Positions 20,283 through 33,011 are shown, counted from the stretch's first letter. The stretch: DNA of 64,000 nucleotides from Callorhinus ursinus (GCF_003265705.1 NW_020312902.1:8943854-9007853), one strand, 5' to 3'. A program made the numbers and translations. The notes: generated by a model not told the origin, from the sequence alone.

Positions 20283-20662
20283 TTAATTCTTTTTTAAAGT
20301 TTTTATTCGAATTCCAGTTAACATACGGTGTTATATTAGTTTCAGGTATACAATATAGTGATTCAACTTTTATATATCACCTGGTGCTCATCACAACAAG
20401 TGCATTCGTAATCCCCATCACTTATTTCACCCATCCCTCCACCCTCCTCCCCTTTGGTAACCAGTGGATTGTTCTCTAAAGAGTCTGTTTCTTGTTTTGC
20501 TTTTCTTTTTTTCCCTTTGCTCATTTGTTTTGTTTCTTAAATTCTACATGAGTGAAATTTTTCTCTGACCTCTTTTGCTTAGCCTAATACTCTCTAGTTC
20601 CATCCACATCATTGTAAATGGCAAGATTTAGTTCTTTTGGTTGAATAATATTTCATTATGTA

Positions 20663-20707
<45 letters not shown>

Positions 20708-20765
20708 CACATCTTTATCCATTCATCAGTTGATGGGCACTTGGGCTGTTTCCATAATTTGTCTA
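20283..20765 (-). mobile_element. 5'-truncated L1 tail, minus strand, with AC/TA microsatellite
   Basis: Reverse-complement L1 3'UTR and ORF2 end: 'CCAGTTAACATACGGTGTTATATTAG', 'CACCTGGTGCTCATCACAACAAG', 'CACCTCCCCTTTGGTAACC' type block and 'TTCATCAGTTGATGGGCACTTGG'. A (TG)n(TA)n(CA)n repeat at about 20660-20707 interrupts the ORF2 end, at a position analogous to the (TA)n in the L1 near 41120. Confidence 0.92.
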
Positions 20766-20999
20766 CCTTCTCCTCACATTACCAATTTATGAGCAGTTCA
20801 TTCTCTTTGAATTCTGAACTCTGACCCCCCTTCTCATGAGAACAAAGCCATATTCTTTGGAGACTGACGAGCTTAGATTTGAGGGAGAGCATTTGTTTTC
20901 ATGACAGTGTCCACCTCCTCTTCACAAGAGAGAAGCTTTTATTTGTCCAAACTTGATAATCATTTGGCCATAATTTCATTGGAGAGTTTTACAAGGGTA

Positions 21000-21125
21000 A
21001 ACTTGTACTGGATTGTCTTACTCTCAGCGTTGTTGTGAGGTTCAAATGAGATAACACACATACCGCATTTAATGTTGGGCTTGTGGCAGAGTGTGTGTTC
21101 AATAAACAGAAGTAATCAACAGTGT
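21000..21125 (+). repeat. MIR 3' half
   Basis: 'TTGTTGTGAGGTTCAAATGAGATAACACACATA' and the tail 'GTGTGTTCAATAAACAGAAG' are typical of the MIR 3' segment. Confidence 0.75.
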
Positions 21126-21214
21126 TATTATTACTATCATAATTCCTAATCAGTGCCGTGTGACAACCCTAATTAACAGTGATACTGATGTACAGTGGTT
21201 GTGGGTAATTGCAC

Positions 21215-21420
21215 ATATTTTAACATCTTCGAGGGACTGTACCAGGCAGTTTACATACATTGTTTCATTTAGCCTTAAATTATTATTGTTTCTAGTTTAC
21301 ACATGAGCAAGCTGAAGCCAGAGCATCTAAGTATCTTGTTCAGTCTCACTGATAAATGATGGAGATAGGTTTGGGTCCCAGTGTGGCTGGTCCCAAAGTT
21401 TATGTGTTTTTGTTCACAAC
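21215..21420 (-). repeat. MIR relic
   Basis: Ordered reverse-MIR blocks: 'GTACCAGGCAGTTTACATAC', 'CAAGCTGAAGCCAGAG', 'GTATCTTGTTCAGTCTCACTGATAAATGATG' and 'GGGTCCCAGTGTGGC'. Confidence 0.7.
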
Positions 21421-22178
21421 TGACTGCCTTGTTCAGTCTCAGGATTTTGCAGAAGGGGTAATGAAAAGGCAATGGAAAGTTAAGACTCCCATGCTGCATT
21501 CTTGATATTTCAGGTCAACATTACAAGGGGCAACAACGATGACCTTCCTCAAAATGAACATTTCTGATGTTCCTGCTCTTACCTGTCATAGCCTCATAAC
21601 ATAAACGCATCTTGTTAATCGGGTTGGCCCCATGGTCTCCCCTCTGTGTGTCCCTTCCCATCCCTTTCCTTCTGGTCCTGCTACTCTCACTGTCTGTGAC
21701 TCTTTCCTCCTCTGCCTTCCTCTCCAAATATTTCTAATTTCTTAAGGCCCCACTTGAACCCTCATCTCTGTGACATCTCTGGCTGCTCCAGGCTGTGTAG
21801 ACCTTTCCTTTCTTTGAATTCTTACTGCAAGCAGGGCCTAGACTATGTAGGTGAGCACTTGTCTAAGTCAATGTCCTTCGGTCAAAAGTAGCAAATGCCA
21901 CTCCAACTTCAGGCATATGAAGAGAATGTACCAGAAGGACACAAAATTATCTCCTGAAACTAAGGGGCAGCTCATGTAGCTGGGCCTTATGAGGGACTTG
22001 AAAGCCTTCAGGAAGCAAGGCTGCTCCTCTCTTGTGGGTCTCAGGTTCTCTCTGTGATTTGCTCCATTATTTCCATATAAAAGGTTTTCTGTGTTATTTC
22101 ATGTCCCTTACTTGGTCAGCATCCCTCTGCTCTTTTAGTTCAGGTGTTTAAAGAGACACACAGGGATTTCAATGTTGT
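21421..22178. other. Unassigned, with probable L2 scrap
   Basis: 21700-21850 ('CCCCACTTGAACCCTCATCTCTGTGACATC', 'CTTTGAATTCTTACTGC') looks like a diverged L2. The rest is unassigned. Confidence 0.4.
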
Positions 22179-22190
22179 GGGAGGGACACT

Positions 22191-22546
22191 TTCTTTTTTT
22201 TTAATGTAGGCTCCATGCCCAGCATGGAGTCCAACATGGGGCTTGAACTCACAACCCTGGAGTCAAGACCTGAGCTGAGATCGGGGCACCTGGGTGGCTC
22301 AGTCAGTTGAGCTCCCAACTCTTGATTTCAGCTTTCAGCTCAGGTCATGATCTCAGGGTTGTAAGATCAAGCCCCATGTCTGGCTCTGCGCTCAGTGGGT
22401 TATCTGCTTGAGATTCTCTTTCTCCTTCTCCCTCTGCCCCTCCCCCTGCTCTCTTTCAAATCAATCAATCAATCAATCAATCAATCTTAAAAAAAAAAAA
22501 AAAGACCTGAGCTGAGATCAAGAGTCTGAGCCACCCAGGCACCCTG
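22191..22546 (-). mobile_element. Older CanSINE (outer) split by a nested CanSINE
   Basis: The left part (about 22191-22282: oligo-T, 'GCATGGAGTCCAACATGGGGCTTGAACTCACAACCC') and the right part (about 22520-22546: 'AAGAGTCTGAGCCACCCAGGCACC') form one minus-strand SINE of an older, shorter subfamily. Near-identical flanks GGGAGGGACACT (22179-22190) and GGAAGGGACACT (about 22546-22557) are its aged TSD. The interruption is the plus-strand SINE listed next. Confidence 0.93.
22283..22502 (+). mobile_element. CanSINE nested in an older CanSINE, plus strand
   Basis: Head 'GGGGCACCTGGGTGGCTCAGTC' through a (CT)-rich block, a (CAAT)n tract at about 22460-22488 and oligo-A. The 17-bp TSD AGACCTGAGCTGAGATC at 22266-22282 and 22503-22519 is perfect and lies inside the outer SINE. 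The two elements are in opposite orientation and could pair as a hairpin if transcribed. Confidence 0.96.
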
Positions 22547-22557
22547 GAAGGGACACT

Positions 22558-22979
22558 CTTATTAGCCCATTTTGGTGTTTACGGGATACCACTGCGGTTC
22601 AATCAGCTGTGACCCAACCAAGGATACGCGGTGTGGGTGGGGTCAGTTTCTCTGACATGGGAATGGGAGGCAGTGTTAGCTGGGCAGGAAACTGTAAAAA
22701 TGCCCGCTTCAGCACTTGATAAGACATTGCCTTGGATAATTCTTTAATTGATATAGTAATTACTAGTGACATTGCCATAAGCCTCCCCATGGAAGTGACA
22801 CTGTCTTTCCTATCTTTTTGTGCTTCTCTCTCACTACACACACTCAAAATGCCGTATCTGATTGTTTATGAACTGACTGAAACAAGGAGCAGGGCATTAT
22901 TTAGAGAGCTGCTATCGTCCCTGGTTTTGGGCACAGAGCTCCTAAAAACATTGGAATTTGAGTGATGAGGGTGATAGGA
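22558..22979. other. Unassigned sequence
   Basis: No feature recognised. Opposing frames of about 77-82 codons lack any domain. Confidence 0.45.
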
Positions 22980-23705
22980 AGCTCTTTTGTTCTAATGAGG
23001 TGACTCTTTCTGGACCCCTAGATAGCTTCAGGATGGGGGCTTGGTCCAGAAAGGCCAAGCCTTGATCATGAACTTGGAACTTTCAGCCCTAACCTCTCAA
23101 CCTTTGTGGTGGAATGGGGGCTGGAGATTGAATTAATCACCAGTGCTCAGTGATTCAATCAATCATGTCTACGAAATGAAACCTCCATAAGAACTCCTAA
23201 ATGACAGGCTCAGAGAGCTTCTGGGTTGGTAAACAAACACAGCAAGGTGTTCAGCTGGCATACCTGGAGAGGGCAGGGGAGTCCTGTGCACCCTTTTCTT
23301 TATGCATCTTTGCTCTGTATCTTTTCCACTTGGCTGTTCCTGAGTTGTACCCTTTATAAGAGAGTGCTCATAAAAAGGAAAGTGCTTTCCTGAGTTCTGT
23401 GAGTTGACTTAGCAAATTATCCACCCTGAGGGAGGGATTGTGGGAGCCCCTGACTTATAGCCAGCCTGCTGGTCAGAAGTACAGGAGGCCCAGGATTTGC
23501 GGCTGGCATCTGAAGTGGTTGGGGGCAATCTTGTGGGACTGAGCCCCGAACCTGTGGGGTCTGCACTAACTCCGGGTAGTTGAGTATCAGAGTTGAATTG
23601 AGTTATTGAGTACCCGGTTGGTGTCTGGAGAATCAGAAAATTGGTGGTTGGGGGTCAGAAAAACTCCAAAAAGGCCAAAGGGAGAAGTGCTGCATCAAGG
23701 AGATA
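22980..23705 (+). repeat. Unnamed LTR-like ancient repeat
   Basis: The stretch reads like a dispersed mammalian repeat: 'GTATCTTTTCCACTTGGCTGTTCCTGAGTTGTA', 'CCTTTATAAGAGAG', 'CCTGAGTTCTGTGAG', 'GTGGGAGCCCCTGACTTATAGCC', 'GGCATCTGAAGTGG' and 'CTTGTGGGACTGAGCCC'. I recognise the phrase order as repetitive but cannot name the family with confidence. No coding frame is present. Confidence 0.4.
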
Positions 23706-24787
23706 AAGAAATTCTCACAATGATTGAGCTTCACAGAACACTCTTGTACCCAGTGGGTTAATCTGCCCAGACTGCATGAGAGAAGAAAATTAAAAACAAA
23801 AACAAAAACAACAACCTCTCTAAATTAGTCTGGAAAAGTTAGAAACTGGTGGTACCACTAGGTCAAACAGCAAAACAAGCTAGTGAAGTTTCCCAAATGA
23901 TACTCAGCTCAGGGAGAGCAGCTAGTGGAGATGCACAGTCTGGCCTTGGCATCTTCTGAAAGCTTCCCCTCAGGAGGACCGGGCCACGTGGGAACGAGGC
24001 TTCAGCTCTGAGCTTTGCTGTCCAACTCAGTTCTGATTTCCCTGCGAGTCAGCACTCCCCATCACAGGAGAGAAGTGCCCCAGCACTTCCCCACCCCAAA
24101 CCCCTCTCTGGGGAAGGCTTTGAGGGTGCCCATTACACTGCCTCCAGGGGCCTTGCATTTTCACACCCGCTCCTAGAGTAGGAACCTTGGATTTAGCTCC
24201 ACACACCTTGTGGCTCCTGGCACAAGCCTGGGCACATGATGGCTATTCCCCAAGTTGACCATGCCCTGATTCCACGTGAATCTTATGCCTCCACTTTGTT
24301 CAGCTCCACTGAACAGTGACAAGGCCCGGGAGAAGGGAGAGGAGGATCCTGGCTTCCAAGGCCAAAATGAATCCTGGTGTGAAAAGCTTCATTCTCTATG
24401 AACGAAAGTTCAGCCTTCATCGGGCAAGTGGAAGAGAACTTTTCTTTCTTTTGACTGAGAATTAGCATCCACCTGTGCTGTTTTTGAGCAAGTTGGCCTG
24501 CATCTTCTGGGTCTGTGGGTAAAGTCTTTCACCTGCCACACTAATGACAAGGGCAGCTTATTAAAAATCCCGGAAACAAATAAACCCTGCTGTGCTCCCA
24601 CAAAATGTTGGGAGGTATGGCAATATCCCCTAATAAGATACACCATTGAAAGGCAATTCAGTCAACTAATAACAATTAATTGAGTACCTACTATATGCTA
24701 AAGACTATAATAGGTAATGGGGTATTAGAGTTAAAAACAGCAGGGCACCCCACCAAATAGCACAAGATAAGAATGTCTGTACATACA
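23706..24787. other. Unassigned sequence
   Basis: No gene recognised. 24650-24735 carries 'AATTGAGTACCTACTATATGC', an ancient repeat tail motif. Minus-strand frames of 60-80 codons at 24283-24646 have no domain. Confidence 0.45.
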
Positions 24788-24968
24788 GGCTTATCTTTTT
24801 TTTTTTAATTTTATTTATTTATTTGAGAGAGAGAGAGACAAGTGGGAGAGGGAGCAGACTCCCCGCTGAGCAAGGAGCCTCATACAACTCAGGGCTCGAT
24901 CCCAGGACTCCCGGATCATGACCTGAACTGAAAGCAGATGTTTAACCGACTGAGCCACCCAGCCCCCC
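24788..24968 (-). mobile_element. CanSINE, minus strand
   Basis: Oligo-T, AATTTTATTTATTTATTTGAG, GA block, 'GACTCCCCGCTGAGC', 'GGGCTCGATCCCAGGACTC' and head 'ACTGAGCCACCCAGCCCCC'. Flanking T-rich sequence (CTTTTTTTTT on both sides) blurs the TSD. Confidence 0.93.
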
Positions 24969-25652
24969 TCCTTTTTTTTTTTCTTTTGAATAATTATATC
25001 TAGAGCTGCTCATCTACTGTTTGTTAGGGATAAAGAAATGGAAACTTAAAAAAGAGGAGGGACTTCAAACAAAGCTTGTTTTTCAAAGAACTTCTTCACC
25101 TTACAACTCTTTTCTTTATGGCTTATGCCTTCTGTCTGCTCTTCAGTCTGGGCTAGAAACACATGGGCACAAGCTCCATGCCTCTAGCAAGAAGGAAATC
25201 TTTAGCCAGTTCCTGAGCAGGCATCACTCTTTGCCCACAGGTCCTGACCCAGTGAGCCTCAGGTATGGGTGGGTGGTTGCAGAACAGTAGGGATATGGGG
25301 TTTCAGCCCCACCGAACTGTGGTGATGGCCAGTAATGGACCACCATGGGGTCAACAAGGATCATGCCAAAACTTCACAATTCCCTGGCGACAGCTCTTCA
25401 GATCACAGCACCCTTGACCACCATCAACACATGCAGAAACCCTCTTTTTTTTCACTGCTTCTCATACCTTCAGTTGCCAGTGTGATATTTATCCTGCAAG
25501 TTTTAGAATCCGGTAACCTCAAAGGCAATTCTTCCCTTTGGACTTTCTGTCTTCTCTCTAGTTCTTCATTTGAGTAGGTCACAAATAGAAGAGGCAGGAA
25601 GAGAAAGCAGGAATAATTTTTCTTTGAAGAGACCACTGGCCACTATAGATTG

Positions 25653-25655
<3 letters not shown>
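24969..25655. other. Unassigned sequence
   Basis: No gene or repeat recognised. Frames of 70-90 codons have no recognisable domain. Confidence 0.45.
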
Positions 25656-25697
<42 letters not shown>

Positions 25698-25735
25698 GCT
25701 CTCTACAAAGCATTCTCTCTCTCTCTCTCTCTCTG
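25656..25735 (+). repeat. (TA)n followed by (CT)n microsatellites
   Basis: A (TA)n run from about 25658 to 25697, then a CTCTACAAAG spacer and a (TC)n run from about 25710 to 25734. The minus-strand frame of Tyr-Ile and Arg-Glu repeats is an artefact. Confidence 0.96.
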
Positions 25736-25829
25736 TGTAGCATATTTGCTTATTCCGTTTCACAATATTAAACTTTACCTGAGCCCATTACTCCTGGAAA
25801 ACAGTGACAGTTAAGAAATCTCCTAGCCT

Positions 25830-26328
25830 TTTGTGTTCCAGTAAACAGTTTATCATAAAGAACTACCCTTCCCCATGTGACTTTGATAAGACTCAAAGTC
25901 CACTCTTTCTTATGGCTCACATAGACATGGGGGTGCCTCCCTTATTTACCCAGGACAAAGCCAAACACAGCCCTCTCCCTTTTGTCTGAACCTGCTGACA
26001 AGGCTGGACACAGCCTCTCCAACTTCCTGTTCTTTGTCTTATGATTGGTTAGCTGAGATTAGAACTGTTTGTCCCCCTGAAACTAGCTAACCATAGAGGA
26101 AAACGTTTTCTGGTCTGATAACTGACTGAGACCTGTCCTGCTTTGCAAAACAACCCCAACTATAAATGACCTCACTTGCAGCTTATTTACTCTCCTTCTG
26201 CTCCCTTAGAAGTTTAAGGCAAAACCACCCCATGGAGACGCCCTGATCTTTGGATTGGGTGCTCTTTTTATTGCAACAGCCCGAATACAATCAATCTTCT
26301 TATTCATCTGGTGTTTGCCTCTCCCCCC
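25830..26328 (+). mobile_element. Probable solo LTR of an endogenous retrovirus
   Basis: The stretch has LTR grammar: a promoter-like TATAAA at 26161-26166, a downstream GCTCCC-rich initiator region, and near the 3' end 'GCAACAGCCCGAATACAATC' followed by 'CATCTGGTGTTTGCCTC', which resembles the polyadenylation/U5 end of gamma-type LTRs. No gag, pol or env remnant lies beside it, so it would be a solo LTR. The left boundary and TSD are not resolved. Confidence 0.45.
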
Positions 26329-27301
26329 ATATTTACTGAGATACTACTGACCTGTTTTTGCCTTTGACAAGCTACCCAGGTTTTATTGAACCTCTACTGT
26401 ACATGGGGGAGGCAGAGATAACTATGATACTCTTTCTTCTAAGGGCTCAACATGCAATAGATAAAAGATAAACAAACCTGAGTAATCCTAGTGCCTGGAG
26501 GCTGTAATAAGCACTCAGAGAGGTGAAGAGCACGAAGGTAACTGTGGAGATGGGGGTGGGGTTTTCAGTTCTGTGTGCCTCCCTCTCCTATGGCTATGTC
26601 CCTGGTTGTCAATAAAATATTTCCTGGGCTCCTGGAAGAAGATGCTCCTGGGAAATATGGAATTTAAAATAGGTATGGAAGAGCAGAGCAACCTTCCCAA
26701 TATGTGGTCCCCTGCGGGAGGTACAGACTGGGGAGAGCAAATCTAAGCACACCTGCATCCCCTCTCCCCCCAGCCACCTCAAATAAGCATACAATTGAAG
26801 TCAACCCAATGTCCTTGATATGCAAGCTTCAAAAAAGTCTTCTGGCCCCCACTTCCAACCAACCAGACAGCTTCTTTCTGCAGAGAAAATCAGTGGCAGA
26901 CACTGTCTGCTTTCAAGAGTCTGAAAATGACCTGAGCAGCCGGAATGACACCAGCAGACACAGGGCAGGAGAATGTGGTATCCAGTCAGCCTCAGGAAAA
27001 TGATAAAGGGACCAACTTGCTGAGCTGATTGCTGCACAAAGGTTATTTACACAAACCCAATCTGGTCCTGGCCAGTGAAAAGAGGATTGAAGGGAATTAT
27101 TAATTAGTAGTTCATCAGACTTTAGCCTTGCCTTAGCTTGCAGAGGCTCAGATTGCAGCCAGTGGGTTGTTTTCCCTCCCTTTCAAAACTGAGGATGCGG
27201 GAAGGGGAGATAAATTGCCAAACAAAACCAGATTGCAAAGGGGGCAGTCTATCACAGCTTCCAGGGAATCATAAAGGGCATCATCTTTATCGTAAATCAT
27301 A
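26329..27301. other. Unassigned sequence
   Basis: 26380-26520 looks like a diverged ancient repeat ('TTATTGAACCTCTACTGTACATGG', 'GGAGGCAGAGATAACTATGATAC'). Otherwise nothing is recognised. A 99-codon plus-strand frame (26704-27003) has no domain. Confidence 0.45.
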
Positions 27302-27327
27302 AATGTGCATAAACTTAAATGCACATT
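27302..27327. promoter_or_regulatory. Perfect 9-bp inverted repeat with octamer-like arms
   Basis: AATGTGCAT (27302-27310), AAACTTAA spacer, ATGCACATT (27319-27327). Each arm resembles a POU/octamer half-element (ATGCANAT). It lies in a non-repetitive AT-rich stretch (27260-27440). The palindrome is certain; binding is inference. Confidence 0.4.
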
Positions 27328-28290
27328 ACAGTGGCTAAAGCCTAGCTTAAATTGGTGCATTTTTGTTTCAATAGCATGTGATTATTCTTGTGATGTTATT
27401 ACTGTGATTATAACTATTGAAATTTGCCAGTGTATTGAGATAGCTTGTCCAAAGAGATGCAGCTTGAAATCATGAATAACAGGTGATTTGTTGTGAGCAC
27501 CCATTGAAAGGGCAACTGGTCAGGCAGAATTCCATTTGGGAAGCTCAGTGTGGTAGGGAGAGCCTGGCTGCTTACAAATGGGGAGAAAGAGATGGTGGAA
27601 AGAGAGCTGACCTTGATCCCTAATCTTGATGCTGCAGGATCTTGGAGAAGTCACTTTACTCCCCACTATGAAGTTCCATAAACATGCTATAATGCACATT
27701 AATGCTGCCTGATCTTTGCATGTCCTGTTGCCTCTTTTCCTCAAAGGTCTCACTTGGTAAATTGTCTTCCTTCAAGTTTCTGCTAGAATATCTTCATTAG
27801 ATCTTCCCCTGCTCTCTCCAGGTAGAGCAGATGACAGGACAACCATCAACATTTATTAATATCGTGAATATAAGATAGTATAATGGTGGTGAGGCTTATG
27901 TATCACAGAGTATTATAAGTATTAAAAATGGGAGACAGGTCTGGCTCAACTTTATATCCACTGCATAGTGATGGCACTTGGAGGACAATTAGTAAATATT
28001 GGCTGAATAAGTTTCTTCCCCAGTATAGTAAGCAAAGCTCCCACAGAGTTGTAGCAAGGATCAAGGGAAATTATAAGTATTAATATACCCGGTAGTGAAC
28101 TATACACAAATCAAACATTTTCAAATCAAACTGGACAAGAAGAATCTGTGTGAGAAATCATATGGCTGCTCATAAACCCAGCTGGCATCTGCTAATCTGT
28201 CTTCAAGAATCCAAGTCTCCTGCCTCAGCAGCTCTTCAGAACAAGAAAATCCCGTTTTATCATGAGTCAAAAAGGGTAAGATGTTGCCTT
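27328..28290. other. Unassigned sequence
   Basis: 27600-27670 ('AATCTTGATGCTGCAGGATCTTGG...GTCACTTTACTCC') is MIR-like and 27755-27835 may be an L2 scrap. No gene recognised. Confidence 0.4.
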
Positions 28291-29039
28291 TTTTTTTTTT
28301 TTTTTAAATAGAGTATGGAAAGAGGTAGTGAATGGCAAGATAGAGTGACGCTTTGGAACACAATCTACCCATCAACAGTTGTATTTGCAAACATTGATTG
28401 TGCTCTACTCTTCAACTTTAGATGGCAGGTTGGCCTCTGACATCTAGGGTCTTCTCCTTCTTAGAAGGTCCAGGGGGAGAGGAGGGCTGCTTATGGTGCT
28501 TCCTCCTTCAACAGGATGTAGGGAAACATGAAGCATCAGGAAGACCAGAAGAAGGGGTGTGGCTCATGGAAGGAGGCAGGGAGAGGAAGCCCCCTTGGTT
28601 GAGAGGCCCTGGGGCCACACTCTGTTACTGCTGGTCAGGATGTTTGGCCTTAATCTCCATCCTGCCTTCACATGTTGCAGGGAGAGGGGAGGATACACCA
28701 CCTAGAAACAAGGGGAAAAAGTCTTTAGGATACACAAATCCCTGAGTCTTCATCTTAGCACCAGGACTCGTTCTCCTGAAGTTTGCTGGAGGCTTCATCA
28801 TCATCAGGCAAATATTTACCCAAATTATTAATTTCTAGAGCTTCAGTTCCACTGTTTATTGTTGACATATTTTATTGTAGTTGGGGGCAGGACCAGAAAG
28901 TAACACTTACTTTCTCTCATCAGGGAGATAGGACTGAGCAATCTCAGCTGCTGGACATGGGCAGGACAAATCATTTTCTCTGTCATTAAAACTCCTCCTG
29001 GGGTGAGAACCAGGATGGAGAATGCACATTGAGTGTCAA
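28291..29039. other. Poly-T tract then unassigned sequence
   Basis: An 18-base T run begins at 28290. The following sequence holds a 107-codon plus-strand frame (28422-28745) with no recognisable domain. Confidence 0.45.
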
Positions 29040-29185
29040 GTGAATGGACACCATTCTCCCTGCCTTCTTGCTGCTGGACTAGACTGTAACCTCTCGGAGG
29101 GGAGAGGCAATGGCTCGATTACTTAGCTCTGTATTTCCAACAACATGCATAGGATAAAAGTGAAGGAATGAATGGAAGGAATGAG
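29040..29185 (+). repeat. L2 3' tail
   Basis: 'GGACTAGACTGTAACCTCTCGGAGGGGAGAGGCAATGGC' followed by 'TTAGCTCTGTATTTCC' and 'GAATGAATGGAAGGAATGA' fits the L2 end. Confidence 0.7.
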
Positions 29186-30840
29186 CTCTCTTTAACACCA
29201 CCGACAGAGAGAGATGAGTACTCAGCTCTGTTTTAGGGGGAGCGTGTTGCAGGAAGGTGGAAACAGGGTGGGAAGGGATGTGACCTGGCTCCTAGAGAAG
29301 GACCACACACCATCACCCTGGGGCTGATTTCTCCAGAGGAAGAGCAACCAGGGAATCTGGTCCCCCCAAATGGGGTTGGGCAGGCTCCCCTCTCCAGGTT
29401 CCACCCTGTTGTAGGTCAGAGAAAGAGCCCTGGAAGAGGAGAAAGGGAACTGAGCTCTGGCTGTGCCCATAGACCCAGTATGGACTGGACAAGTCCCTTT
29501 CATTTCCTGGGTCTCTCTTTCCATCATCACAGAATTGGTGAGGAATTGGTTCATTCTGGGCATCTCTGACATTCCCCTGGGTACATCTGGTGGCAGAGAG
29601 GAGAGAAGACCTGTGGGTTTGGAGCAGCCACTGCAATTGGTAAAGTTTTTTGACAAGGCCTCCTTAAAAATTTCTGGCAAATTGCTCACTTGACTTAACA
29701 GTATATCTGTTTGTTTTAATATATAATAATGTGTGTGTAGGAAACCTTCTAAGTGCATAGAATTATCTTAGAAGCTGAGCCATGTTTGCCTTGGATTCTT
29801 CATCTCTGTGGGCATTACCACCTCATTCCTGAGTGTGGGGAACATCAGAGCTACATGACCTGAGGGTCCCTTGTAGCTCCTAAACCTCCTGAGGTTTAAA
29901 GAAATTTGGAGTAGATAATTCCTCTCATTTCCCCCAAACAAACCCTCATTCCCATTCCTTGTTTCACAATATTCTGATCTGAATGTCATCCTTTGATGAG
30001 AAAGTTAAGGACACAGCAAAATTCTATGGAATTCTTTAGTAAATCCTTGAATTCAGGAACTTATCCTTCTTTGTTTGATTTATTTCTTCCTGGGCTACTT
30101 CTTAATATCCCTGATAAATTTAGATGGAACACATTCAGGAAAAAATTCCTTTCTGGATATGTCTTCTCTAAAAGCATGCTATAACCCCCTTAGTACAGGT
30201 CAGCTAAACTACTTGCTTCTTGGTAACAAGAAGGTGGAAAAACTGCAGGGACAATTATTTATTCATTATTTTCTTCTTTTTCTTTTTTTGGTCTTAATAA
30301 CTAGTTTTGTAATTGCTAGACCTCTATTGGCTCCAGTAAAAAACTGTTTGCCATTTTAGAACCATGCCTGAGTTACAGGGGATTACTAGATGTCGACAAG
30401 TGCTAGAATTATGTGGCAACAATAATATATAATATGCCTCTGGTGTCCCTGTGTGCAATTTGCCAGCTTCTCTGGCGCAGCCCTAACAAACTCAGCAAAG
30501 GTCTGCTCACTGCTAGGGGCCAAAGAGCAAGTCTCCCTTGGTTGCAGTCACTGGGAGAACACATTGGTTATGCTGACAAGTACCTTACTTGGTCCTTAAA
30601 TCAGAAGGCTGTCTTTGTCCCCTGGGACCTCAAGGCAGGAACTGCCATCCTTTCAACCTTCACAGCCACAAAGACCTAAGGCCCCTTTAAAGGGCTCTCA
30701 AGGATGTATGTCAGGCATTGCTTTTGACAGTTGATGTCACTAACAGGAAACTTCCAGCTCAGAACCCGGGCTTATCAGCACATTCAACACACTGTCTTTT
30801 GGGAGACCCATACCACATGAGAAATGGGAATTAATCCGAA
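29186..30840. other. Unassigned sequence
   Basis: No named repeat or exon recognised. Contains a 178-codon minus-strand frame (29222-29758), the longest outside the retroelements, discussed under findings. An AT-rich segment lies at 30000-30360. Confidence 0.45.
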
Positions 30841-30854
30841 GGGGAAAAAGTATT

Positions 30855-32117
<1,263 letters not shown>

Positions 32118-32708
32118 GGGGAAAAAGTATTCTTGTCCTGGCGTCTGACTCTTCATTTTTTCTTTAAACTTTATTGAGATTTAATTTTCCTATAATGAAA
32201 CACACTCATTTTAAGTGTACCGTTTAATGTTTTGGCAACTATGTATATCATGTGACCATCATAATCAAGATACAGAACATTTTTGTCATCCTCCATAATG
32301 CCTTATGCCCTTTATACTCAACGCCCCGCATGCACCCTAACTCTGGGCCATGACGGCTTTCTGTCATTAGAGATTAGTTTTACCTACTCAGGAAAGTTAA
32401 ATGAATGGAACAATATGGTGTGTATTCTTGTTTCTGGCTTCTTTTGCTTAGCATATGGTTTCGAGATTCAGCCACGTTTCTCTGCATGCCAGGAGTTCCT
32501 TTTGTTTCTGAGCAGTATTCCGTTGCATAAATATACCACAAGTTGCTATCCATTTACCTGTCGATGGGCATTTGGGTTGTTTTCAGTTTTTGGCTTCTAT
32601 GAATAAAGTTTCTATGAACAAAAGTCTTCTTTGTAGACATACATTTCTTAGAAGAGTATCTATGAATACAACGGCTGGATCATATGGTAAATATAGGTTT
32701 AAATTTTT

Positions 32709-32887
32709 TTATTTTATTTATTTGACAGAGACACAGCAGGAGAGGGAACACAAGCAGGGGGAGTGGGAGAGGGAGAAGCAGGCTTCCTGCTGAGCAGGGA
32801 GCCCGATGGGGGGCGCAATCCCAGGACTCTGGGATCATGACCTGAGCCGAAGGCAGACGCCTAACTACTGAGCCACCCAGGCGCCCC
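32709..32887 (-). mobile_element. CanSINE inside old L1, minus strand
   Basis: Complete reverse element ending GAGCCACCCAGGCGCCCC. Near-perfect TSD TAGGTTTAAATTTTT (32694-32708) and TAGATTTAAATTTTT (32888-32902), one mismatch, within the L1 body. Confidence 0.95.
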
Positions 32888-33011
32888 TAGATTTAAATTT
32901 TTAACAAACTGTCAAAAGGTCTCTAAAGCATGTGTGCTATTTTACATTCCCATGAGCAATGCATGAGTGTTCCAGTTGCTCCATATCGTTACCCACATGG
33001 TATTATTAGTC

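Noticed and set aside
25566..25763. Frame with Tyr-Ile and Arg-Glu repeats
   Set aside because: Translation of adjacent (TA)n and (TC)n microsatellites.
29222..29758. Protein-coding gene call for the 178-codon minus-strand frame
   Set aside because: No domain, no splice or promoter context and an overlapping open frame in another phase; kept only as a low-interest finding.
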